From positions 2,480,001 to 2,544,000 of the forward strand of contig OY970288.1 of the NCBI GenBank assembly GCA_963716085.1: a stretch of DNA of 64,000 bases, in the 5' to 3' direction. The notes under the pieces are model-generated. The model saw only the letters and a list, made by a program, of their open reading frames with translations. It searched no databases and had not been told where the DNA came from. Position 1 is the stretch's first letter. Each line of letters starts with the position of its first letter. Below are positions 35,396 through 42,969 of this stretch, piece after piece. The position numbers and the translations under genes are program-made. The DNA is from Persicitalea sp963716085 (lineage in GTDB: Bacteria > Bacteroidota > Bacteroidia > Cytophagales > Spirosomataceae).

Positions 35396-36571
35396 ATGAT
35401 TCGCCTATTGCTCATCGCTGCCTTTTTTTCAATTTCTCTGCCTTCCAACGTTCCGAAAACACTGGTGCTGGACGGAGAAAATCTTAATAGGAATGCTCAG
35501 GCCATCGCCGAAAAAAGTGATCCGTCCAAAACAAAGGCACTCGATGAATTGACCGAAAAGGCCGGTAAAATTCTCGAAGCGGGCAAGTTGTATTCGGTGA
35601 TGCAGAAAACCCAAGTCCCGCCCAGCGGCGACAAGCACGATTACATCAGCCAGGGTCCTTACTGGTGGCCTGACCCCAAAAAGCCGGATGGCAAACCCTA
35701 CATCCGAAAAGATGGTCAGGTCAACCCTGAATACTACGGTTTTACCGATCACAACCAACTAGGAGATCTTATCGGCGACACCGAACTGCTGGCCTTGGCG
35801 TACTATTTCACCGGAGATGAAAAATACGCGCAATTCGCTACCCGATTGTTGCAAACCTGGTTTTTGGACAAAGAAACCAAAATGAATCCGCACCTCAACT
35901 ACGGGCAGGGGATTCCCGGCAAAACCGAGGGGCGCGGCATTGGCATCATCGACACGCGCGCCATGTACCGGCTCATCGACGCGGCCATTATTTTGCAGGA
36001 ATCCAAAAGCTGGACCGAGCGGGATCATCAGGCTCTGAAGAGCTGGTTCTCCGATTACCTGACCTGGCTGACCGAAAGCCCGATTGGTCTCGACGAAGCC
36101 GACGAACATAATAACCACGGCACTTACTACGATGTGCAGGTGATCGCCAGTGCGCTGTTTGTCGGGCGAAATGATTTGGCGAGAAAGCAGGTCGAGGTCG
36201 TCAAGTCTCGCCTGGCCAGTCAGCTCGAAGCCGACGGTAGCCAGCCCCATGAGCTATCCCGCACGCTTTCCTGGAACTACACCAACATGAACCTGCTCGG
36301 TTTTGTGGTGTTGGCACGATTGGCCGAACACGTGAATGTGGATCTCTGGAAATACGAAAACGCGGACGGCAAAGGAATTCGCAAAGCCATCGACTGGCTG
36401 GTTCCTTACGCTACCGACGAAAAAGCGTGGACGCACAAGCAGATTAAGGAACGGGATTATGGTACGACGCGGGATATTTTGGATCAGGCGGCCCGAAAGT
36501 ACTCTGGCGGTGGATACGGGGCAGTAGCCGGGAAACTGAAATCGGATTATCTCGGTCTGTTGACCAACTGA
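35396..36571 (+). CDS. Alginate lyase family protein (PF05426-type, PL5/PL38-like)
   Basis: A protein of 391 residues from ATG 35396, with a signal peptide (MIRLLLIAAFFSISLPSNV). The (alpha/alpha) toroid family motifs are visible: GPYWWPDPKKPDGKPYIRKDG, DEHNNHGTYYDVQ (catalytic Asn-His region) and QPHELSRTLSWNYTNMNL. This family cleaves uronic-acid polysaccharides (alginate, glucuronan) by beta-elimination in the periplasm. The open frame extends upstream to 35285, over the divergent gene's start, but the signal peptide fixes the start. Confidence 0.9.
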   Translation: MIRLLLIAAFFSISLPSNVPKTLVLDGENLNRNAQAIAEKSDPSKTKALDELTEKAGKILEAGKLYSVMQKTQVPPSGDKHDYISQGPYWWPDPKKPDGKPYIRKDGQVNPEYYGFTDHNQLGDLIGDTELLALAYYFTGDEKYAQFATRLLQTWFLDKETKMNPHLNYGQGIPGKTEGRGIGIIDTRAMYRLIDAAIILQESKSWTERDHQALKSWFSDYLTWLTESPIGLDEADEHNNHGTYYDVQVIASALFVGRNDLARKQVEVVKSRLASQLEADGSQPHELSRTLSWNYTNMNLLGFVVLARLAEHVNVDLWKYENADGKGIRKAIDWLVPYATDEKAWTHKQIKERDYGTTRDILDQAARKYSGGGYGAVAGKLKSDYLGLLTN

Positions 36572-36578
36572 AAAGCGC

Positions 36579-38348
36579 TTAGTACCGGTGCTTCCTTCCC
36601 TCGAAATCAAACAGTTCAATACGCTGCCCCGTACTGCCTTTGATCAGAATAATCTTGTCGGTCTGCGTCGTGTCCATGCGCTGCCAGTACTCGGCGTCCC
36701 TGGGAAGGTACAGGTTCGTCAACTGCGCATCCTGAATGGAGTAGGGAGAGTACGTCCGCTCGATCTCGTCGCGCGGATTGAGCTTGATGGACGGGTACAA
36801 AATCGTGTCGCCGGGCGCGTAGCTGTCGATGATTTTTTGGGCGGTACGGGCGTAGGGATTCGCCTCGCGGGGATTGACGAAATAGGTGTACTTTGGGTCG
36901 CGATCCTGGTAAATGCGCACCAAAAGCTCGCCGATCAGGTAAGCTTGGATAGCCAAAACCACCCCCAGGACGATCCTGGCCTGATTGGGCAATTGCCAAA
37001 ACTGCCGCAGCATCATTGCCACGAAGATGATGGAGTAGGGGAAGGAAAAGCCGGAATACCGCTGCGTGAGGCCATAAGTATGATTGTTTTTGATCGACAT
37101 CACGACCAAAAAAAGCGTGGGAACCACGGCCAGAATCCCCATGAACCAAAGCAGGGAAGACTTTTGGTTGGTTTGGCGGAGATAGAGTATCAGCAAATAA
37201 ATAAAGGCAGGAAAAGCCGCCAGCACTATGTACTGCAAGCGCGGCACGGTGTAGAGCGGCGTAGCGACTACCAGCAAAAGGCCAAAGGTAGCGACCATCC
37301 ATAGCGGCCTTGCGGGACTGCGGAGGTATTTATGGAGTAGCAAAACGGCCGCAATACCGGTGACCAGCGCAATCGCCATATTCCTGATTCCCAGCGCCTC
37401 CACTTGCCCCAAACCATTAGAGAACATCAACAAATCCGCCCACATAGGAGCCGACTTAACGGCTATGTTGGGCAGAGTAGCAGGGAGGATAATGGCGAAG
37501 GGATTGTCGTAGGGGTTGGTTTGGGCGAGTTCGCCGTAGAGCTTAGCCTGGTAGGCCAAGGTCTGGAAGGTGTATTTTCCCCCACCAAAAATAAACCACA
37601 GCGAAACCGCCCCGATCCCCAGCGCAGCCGTGAGTACGAACGGCACCCAACGCTTGACCGGACGCACGAAAAACAGGGCATAAATCCCGTGACAAAGAAA
37701 GACGGTGATCGTGAGGTAGTGCGAGAGCAAGCTCGTCACGAACACCAGGCCGTACATCATGTACAGCGACCAGGAGGCTTTTGCGGCGAGTTGCCTGTTC
37801 TGGTAGCGCTCCATAATGAGCAAAAAAAGGTGGGTGCCCAGCAGGGTCAGGAAAAAACTCATCGAGTAGTTGCGCGCCTGATGGCTATACGCCACAAAAA
37901 ACGGCTCGATGCCCGCAATGAAAGCGCTCAGCAGGGCGAGCGATTCTGACTGGAAGTGCCTCAGCACGAAGAGATAGAGGAGCAGCACAATGAGCGTGCT
38001 GAATAGGACCGACAGAAAGCGCACCGAAAAGTCGCTCAGGCCGAATATTTTCGTCCACACCCAGAACACGCCGTAGTAAGCCGGGCTGTTCCCGATGTCG
38101 CCCCGGATATTTGCCTCGATGAAGTCGCCAAATGTTTTTTCTTTCCAGAACTCCTTGGGCGTGAAGTACTTCTTGCCGGGCGTGAAGAATACGTCCTTCT
38201 GGTTGGCCCCTTCCATCACAATTCCCTGGGAGAGCACCAGCGTGTACTTTTCATCCAGAAATATCCCGTAACTGTCGGACTTGTAGACCCGCAACCCAAA
38301 GGCTAGTATCAGAACAAAGATCAGAAAGTACTTCGGAGGGAATTTCAT
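36579..38348 (-). CDS. GT39-type membrane glycosyltransferase (PMT/ArnT-like)
   Basis: A 589-residue integral membrane protein with about 11-12 hydrophobic helices, an N-terminal FLDEKYT with the acidic pair characteristic of C-type dolichyl/undecaprenyl-phosphate-sugar transferases, and a soluble C-terminal domain. It probably moves a sugar from a lipid carrier to a protein or glycan on the periplasmic face. It converges on the alginate-lyase gene with a 7-bp gap; a methyltransferase gene is upstream on the same strand. Confidence 0.87.
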   Translation of the reverse strand: MKFPPKYFLIFVLILAFGLRVYKSDSYGIFLDEKYTLVLSQGIVMEGANQKDVFFTPGKKYFTPKEFWKEKTFGDFIEANIRGDIGNSPAYYGVFWVWTKIFGLSDFSVRFLSVLFSTLIVLLLYLFVLRHFQSESLALLSAFIAGIEPFFVAYSHQARNYSMSFFLTLLGTHLFLLIMERYQNRQLAAKASWSLYMMYGLVFVTSLLSHYLTITVFLCHGIYALFFVRPVKRWVPFVLTAALGIGAVSLWFIFGGGKYTFQTLAYQAKLYGELAQTNPYDNPFAIILPATLPNIAVKSAPMWADLLMFSNGLGQVEALGIRNMAIALVTGIAAVLLLHKYLRSPARPLWMVATFGLLLVVATPLYTVPRLQYIVLAAFPAFIYLLILYLRQTNQKSSLLWFMGILAVVPTLFLVVMSIKNNHTYGLTQRYSGFSFPYSIIFVAMMLRQFWQLPNQARIVLGVVLAIQAYLIGELLVRIYQDRDPKYTYFVNPREANPYARTAQKIIDSYAPGDTILYPSIKLNPRDEIERTYSPYSIQDAQLTNLYLPRDAEYWQRMDTTQTDKIILIKGSTGQRIELFDFEGRKHRY

Positions 38349-38395
38349 TGGGCTAAACCGCCGGGGATTGCATTAGGGTTATTGCGGTTCGGAAC

Positions 38396-39142
38396 TCACT
38401 TTTTAACGTGAACGGGAATTTTGTTGAGCGAGCAGGCAATGATAAATTGCGCGGAAAACACATGTTTGACGACGGGTACTTTTTCCAGGAAAGGCTGCAT
38501 GGCGTAGATGATTTTGGCTGGCCCCGTGGGAAAGAAGAAAGGCACGAAACCCACGTACGACCAGTGATCGACCTGCCCGCCCGCGTGGCGAATCCACTTT
38601 TTCAGCTGCCACTGGAAGAAAGACTGCTCCTCGTGCTCGATGTGGTACTTGGAGGTTTTCTCGATCAGCTTCAAAATAGGATTGTTGCCGTTGGGCTCCA
38701 TAATAATGATGTTGTCAGCCAACCGGAAAGCATTGCGCAGCGCCAGTTGCTGGTCGGCCAAGTGGTGAAGCACCCCGCGAATCACCCCGACGTCGTACTT
38801 TTTCTCGGGGACGGGTAGGTTCGGGTCCAGGAGATTGATGGTGTCGAATTTGACGTCGGGGTAGTTTTTGGAGGCGATTTCGACGGCCTTCTCCGCCGGG
38901 TCGAAGCCCGTCACTTCCAGGTGCGGGAAGTTTTGCTTGATATTGTTGGTGTACACGCCATCCCCGCAGCCGATGTCGATCAGCGTTTCGTACTCAGGTT
39001 TGATGAACTTGAAGATTTCGTCGGAGATGCGTTTGTTGGCGACGTGCGACGAAAACTGGGCATTGGTCGTGTACAAAAAACCTTCGTTCTCCGCAACATT
39101 CTGGTTGAAGGCCTTGACGTTTTCTTTGAGTGACGTATTCAT
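38396..39142 (-). CDS. Class I SAM-dependent methyltransferase
   Basis: A 248-residue methyltransferase with motif I LIDIGCGDGVYTNN (about residues 55-68), acidic motif II VTGFDPAEKA, and motif IV-like DVGVIRGVLHHL. It resembles ubiquinone/sugar-type class I methyltransferases. The substrate is unknown. It sits 47 bp before the GT39 gene, so modification of a surface glycan or lipid is a reasonable guess. Confidence 0.9.
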   Translation of the reverse strand: MNTSLKENVKAFNQNVAENEGFLYTTNAQFSSHVANKRISDEIFKFIKPEYETLIDIGCGDGVYTNNIKQNFPHLEVTGFDPAEKAVEIASKNYPDVKFDTINLLDPNLPVPEKKYDVGVIRGVLHHLADQQLALRNAFRLADNIIIMEPNGNNPILKLIEKTSKYHIEHEEQSFFQWQLKKWIRHAGGQVDHWSYVGFVPFFFPTGPAKIIYAMQPFLEKVPVVKHVFSAQFIIACSLNKIPVHVKK

Positions 39143-39168
39143 GGTTGAAGTGTGATTTTTTCTGCTGA

Positions 39169-39176
39169 CAAACTTA
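39169..39176 (-). promoter_or_regulatory. Candidate -7 promoter box of the methyltransferase gene
   Basis: TAAGTTTG on the minus strand fits TAnnTTTG exactly, 26 nt before the start codon at 39142. No well-spaced TTTG -33 element was found, so it is moderate evidence. Confidence 0.45.
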
Positions 39177-39310
39177 GGCGGTTTATCCGAACGAACCGCC
39201 CAAACGGCTTCAATTAGTGATCGTATATTGAAAAAATACCTTTCCAGGGGCGGAAAGTCTAATAAGTTCGGTCAGCAGCCGGGCTGCCGCTGGTTTTTAC
39301 CGGCACGCTG

Positions 39311-40112
39311 TTAGGGTCCGATGTAAGCCGTTGCCGCCGCGTCATTCACCATTTTCCTGGCGTGTTCTTTCCCCAAATACCGGTCGATGAAATGGTGCGC
39401 CACGTACAGGAGCGGCGTGGTCAGGACGGCCACGGCGGCTTTGTAAATGTAATTGACCGAACCCACCGCCAGCACCTGCGCAATGCTCCAGTTCCCGAAG
39501 ATGTAAAAGGCGACGCCGATCACGACGAAACTGTCCACCAACTGCGAAAAGAGCGTCGACCCTGTAGCTCTTCAGCCAAATGTGCTTCGGTCCCGTGCGG
39601 CGACGCAGCCATGAAAAGACCGATATATCGAGCAGTTGCCCCAATAAAAAAGCCACGATCGAGCCAATCATGATACCCAGTCCCTGCCGGAAGATCAGCG
39701 AAAAGGCCTCGTTGATGTTGAGGGCATTGCCCGCCGCATCGGTGCGGTTGAGGTCGAGCCAAAACTGGGCCGGGGGAAGCAGGGTGGTGGCGTAGATCGT
39801 GCCGAACATATAGACGATGAAGCCCGCCGTAAGAAACGAGATGCGCCGTACGCCACGCCGCCCGAAGTACTCGTTGATCAGGTCGGAAGTGATGAAAACG
39901 ACGGGCCAGTTGAGCACGCCCGCCGACATATTGAAGTCCAGCAACTGCCCGCCCAGGGCAATTCGGGCGGGCGGCACTGCCAAAACGGTCTCGACGGAGA
40001 AAATCTTGGTCCCGATGATTTCGGCGATCAGGGCGTTGGTCAGGAAAAGACCGCACAAAAAAAGGAACAGGCGCTGGCCTTTTTGCTCGGCGGTAGGGGC
40101 AGTCGAGCTCAT
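39311..40112 (-). pseudogene. Queuosine precursor transporter (YhhQ/VUT family), frameshifted
   Basis: From 40112 the frame encodes a multi-pass membrane protein of the YhhQ/VUT family (FLTNALIAEIIGTKIF, NWPVVFITSDLINEYFG, GSIVAFLLGQLLDISVFSWLRRRTGPKHIWLKS). At about 39566 the family reading (TGSTLFSQLVDSFVVIGVAFYIFG) jumps by one nucleotide into the frame that ends at 39311. A single extra base (A on the plus strand) explains it. This may be a real pseudogene, a programmed shift, or a sequencing error; the amino acids on both sides are well preserved, so the lesion is recent or artificial. It starts 1 bp after the stop of the aminotransferase gene. Confidence 0.8.
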
Positions 40113-40113
40113 G

Positions 40114-41358
40114 CTAACTCATAACTTCTTCCACGGTACGGGGAATAGGTACTTGATGGGCTTCCAGAAAATGAGCGATTCGATCTACCGCTTCGTTCAG
40201 CTCGTCCATCGTAGGCAGGAAAACGATCCGAAAATGATCATTATGAACGTAGTTGAAACCCGTCCCCGATACGACCAGCACCTTTTGTTCGCTCAACAAG
40301 CGAAACACAAAATCCTCATCGTCCCGAAGATCAAACTGTTTCAAATCAATTTTCGGGAACAGGTAAAGCGCACCCTTTGGCTTGACGCAGCTCACGCCCG
40401 GAATCTGGACGAGACGGTCATACACGGCGTTCATCTGCTTATGAAGCCGGCCCGTGGGGAGTACTAAGTCATGAATACTCTGGTAGCCGCCCAAGGCCGT
40501 TTGGATGGCGTACTGCGTGGGGACATTGGCGCACAGCCGCATACTGGCCAGCAGCAAAATGCCTTCCAAGTAAGATTTAGCCTGTTTTTTCGCGCCGCTC
40601 AAAATCATCCAGCCGCCCCGGAAGCCGGCCGCGCGGTAGTTCTTGGACAAGCCGCCGAAGGTCACACAAAGTGTGTCCTCGACCATCGTGGCGATGGGGT
40701 AATGCACGGCGGAGTCGTACACGATTCGGTCGTAAATCTCGTCCGAAAAGATAATTAGCCCGTGTTCCTCGGCGATACGGGCGATGCGCTCCACGACGGC
40801 TTTGTCATACACCGCCCCGGTCGGATTGTTGGGATTAATTAGCACGATGCCCTTGGTGCGGGGGGTGATTTTGCTTTCCAGGTCGTCCAAATCGGGGTTC
40901 CAGTCGTTGGCTTCGTCGCAAAGGTAATGGACGGGTTTGCCGCCGCTCAGGGCGATGGAAGTCGTCCAGAGCGGGTAGTCGGGCGAGGGGACGAGGATTT
41001 CGTCGCCCGTATTGAGCAGCGCCTGCATCGATAGCAGAATCAGTTCGCTGACACCGTTGCCAATAAAAATATCGTTGATCTCGACACCCGGAATGCCCTG
41101 CGTTTGCGTGTAGTGCATCACCGCTTTCCGGGCCGCGAATAGTCCGCGTGAGTCGGTATAGCCCTGTGCATTGCGGATGTTCATGATGATGTCATGCACG
41201 ATCTCGTCCGGCGCGTCGAAGCCGAAGGGAGCAGGGTTGCCTATATTCAGGTTAATGATCTTATAACCCTGACCTTCGAGCTCTAGGGCTTTTTCGTACA
41301 CAGGGCCGCGAATGTCGTATTTTAGATTGTCTAGGCGGTGGCTTTTTTGGAATTCCAT
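40114..41358 (-). CDS. AlaA-type pyridoxal-phosphate aminotransferase
   Basis: A 414-residue class I aminotransferase matching AlaA/YfbQ alanine transaminases (SHRLDNLKYDIRGPVYEKALELEGQGYKIINLNIGNPAPFGF at the start). PLP residues: Asn-Pro-Asn-Asn-Pro-Thr-Gly (INPNNPTGAV), FSDEIYDRIVY and the Schiff-base lysine in FGGLSKNYRAAGFRGGW. It interconverts pyruvate and glutamate with alanine and 2-oxoglutarate. The downstream transporter gene is 1 bp away, so they are co-transcribed. Confidence 0.92.
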   Translation of the reverse strand: MEFQKSHRLDNLKYDIRGPVYEKALELEGQGYKIINLNIGNPAPFGFDAPDEIVHDIIMNIRNAQGYTDSRGLFAARKAVMHYTQTQGIPGVEINDIFIGNGVSELILLSMQALLNTGDEILVPSPDYPLWTTSIALSGGKPVHYLCDEANDWNPDLDDLESKITPRTKGIVLINPNNPTGAVYDKAVVERIARIAEEHGLIIFSDEIYDRIVYDSAVHYPIATMVEDTLCVTFGGLSKNYRAAGFRGGWMILSGAKKQAKSYLEGILLLASMRLCANVPTQYAIQTALGGYQSIHDLVLPTGRLHKQMNAVYDRLVQIPGVSCVKPKGALYLFPKIDLKQFDLRDDEDFVFRLLSEQKVLVVSGTGFNYVHNDHFRIVFLPTMDELNEAVDRIAHFLEAHQVPIPRTVEEVMS

Positions 41359-41464
41359 GGAGGAAGGCTAACTGAGGGGTGGAAAATGGCAACTGACTTA
41401 GTGGCGTGAACCACCAAATCGTCGATTAGGGTTCCTTGGAAAGGCAAATATACGAAAGCCGCTA

Positions 41465-42508
41465 TTAGGCCCGGCTTTCGATGACTTCCGTAACATAGTC
41501 CATGGAGACCTTGAGCGCTGCCGCAATCTTGTTCGGTTCCAGACCAATTTCGTGCATCCCAATAATGGCCTCGGCCTTGCCTTCTGCGATTCCCTCGGCC
41601 TTGCCTTCTGCGATTCCCTCGGCCTTGCCCACTGCGATTCCCTCGGCCTTGCCCACTGCGATTCCCTCGGCCTTGCCCACTGCGATTCCCTCGGCCTTGC
41701 CCACTGCGATTCCCTCGGCCTTGCCCACTGCGATTCCCTCGGCCCTTTCTTCCGCCATTTTTTTTAAATAAATTTTTTCATCTATCATCTTGGTGTAGTT
41801 GTCGCTGGCCACGTCGTGTAGGTACCTTAAGTAGCGTTTGTATTCGCGCGCCTCCTGGTCGTTTAGGTACATTTCGACTAACCGCTCGCTTGCTTCTTTA
41901 AGTCCCTTGGCGGAAAAATCCTTTTTTATTTCTGAATTTTTGAAAAAGTATATCCACTCATCCAATCTGTCCTTCACCCGGTCATCGAATTGATCCACTT
42001 TGATAACCCAGTATTCCGGAAAAATCTCGTGAACGACCGCCCGGTTATAAAGCTCTATTTGTTGGTCGGCCAGTGCCAGCACGTCGTCTTTGTGAATGCC
42101 GCGGAACACATTAGTGCCGTGATAGACGTAGTCCTCGCCTTGTCCCAGATCGAAGTAAGCGATGGTGATCGAGATGACTTTCCGAACGTCGGCGTACGGA
42201 TCACCCTGGCTCATGTATTCGGCGATGACCTTTGAAGTACCGTACAGGATCCTATGGAAGTAGTCGTACTGCTTGCTGTTTTGCACCTCGATGATAACCA
42301 AATCTCCCTTCTCGTCCTGCACCAGGATGTCCACGCGATTGTGTTTATCGTTCTCAGTCTCCTGATTGCTTTCGCTTTCCAGAATTTGCACGATTTTTAT
42401 TTCCTGGCTCAGCAGTTCAGTCAGGAAGCCCTCCAAAATATCGAAATTGGTCTTTCGGCGAAGTAGTTTCTTCATCGCCCAATCGAAACGCACTAAGTCT
42501 CTAGCCAT
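41465..42508 (-). CDS. Rpn/PD-(D/E)XK nuclease family transposase-like protein with repeat tail
   Basis: A protein of 347 residues from Met at 42508 (MARDLVRFDWAMKKLLRRKTNFDILEGFL). The nuclease core is visible: Asp60 in NRVDILVQDEKGDLVIIEVQ with Glu74 and Gln76, the D...ExQ pattern of the PDDEXK_2/Rpn family. It is followed by the usual helical linker. The C-terminus carries seven 8-residue repeats (AEGIAVGK x5, AEGIAEGK x2) and a final helix (EPNKIAAALKVSMDYVTEVIES). The family promotes RecA-independent recombination or represents domesticated transposases. Repeat number is likely to vary between strains. Confidence 0.9.
   Translation of the reverse strand: MARDLVRFDWAMKKLLRRKTNFDILEGFLTELLSQEIKIVQILESESNQETENDKHNRVDILVQDEKGDLVIIEVQNSKQYDYFHRILYGTSKVIAEYMSQGDPYADVRKVISITIAYFDLGQGEDYVYHGTNVFRGIHKDDVLALADQQIELYNRAVVHEIFPEYWVIKVDQFDDRVKDRLDEWIYFFKNSEIKKDFSAKGLKEASERLVEMYLNDQEAREYKRYLRYLHDVASDNYTKMIDEKIYLKKMAEERAEGIAVGKAEGIAVGKAEGIAVGKAEGIAVGKAEGIAVGKAEGIAEGKAEGIAEGKAEAIIGMHEIGLEPNKIAAALKVSMDYVTEVIESRA
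41576..41743 (-). repeat. Seven 24-bp tandem repeats in an Rpn-family gene
   Basis: Seven exact-length 24-bp units encode AEGIAVGK or AEGIAEGK. Five units are virtually identical at the DNA level (with CCCACTGCGATTCCCTCGG on the plus strand), indicating recent expansion. Being a multiple of three, copy changes keep the frame. Confidence 0.92.
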
Positions 42509-42969
42509 GATTCCAGTAGTTTTTTGCCCATAAAAGTACGGCTTTTTGCCAACCAATCATCTTTGCCGAATCCTCAGCCTAGCCCCTCCCCGCACCAAGG
42601 GTACTTCTGCAAGAACTTTACCATTGACTGGCTCCGTAGAAAAGGACTCCCAGATGCTTTCAACCGGCCGAATTACGCCGCCCCAAAAGCCAATCAAACC
42701 AGCCAGCTTAATTTATCGAAACGTTGGATTTTACAGGTTTGTCGGGGTTGATTTTAAATGCAGAACCACCTCTGATATCGGCAATAACTTAAACGTACGC
42801 CGAGGGCGCTCCCACATCAGATAGATTACTACCAACTGGATATGAGGTTCATGATTCTAAATTTGGAAAGATATCCTGAACGATCGGGGCACTATAACCG
42901 TTAAAAATAAGTAAAATACCTAATTCCCTTTCTTTATTTGGGTCAAAGGGAAAATGCCCTTAAAAATTT
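42509..42969. other. 461-bp intergenic region with no recognised gene
   Basis: Both genes point away from this stretch. Frames of 75-92 codons exist on the plus strand but show no recognisable family. The 3' part is AT-rich and should hold the promoter of the DUF1553 gene; TTTATTTG near 42937-42944 is close to but not a full match of the -7 consensus. Confidence 0.4.

Noticed and set aside
39143..39310. Possible small RNA or tRNA in the gap before the frameshifted transporter
   Set aside because: No cloverleaf, GTTCRA-type arm or terminator could be recognised; only loosely GC-rich sequence.
41576..41743. Regular 24-bp repeats as a possible CRISPR array
   Set aside because: The units are contiguous without unique spacers, are in-frame coding sequence, and no cas genes are nearby.
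42557..42824. Frames of 75-92 codons in the 461-bp gap
   Set aside because: No start signal, no family motifs and overlapping frames of similar length; treated as non-coding.
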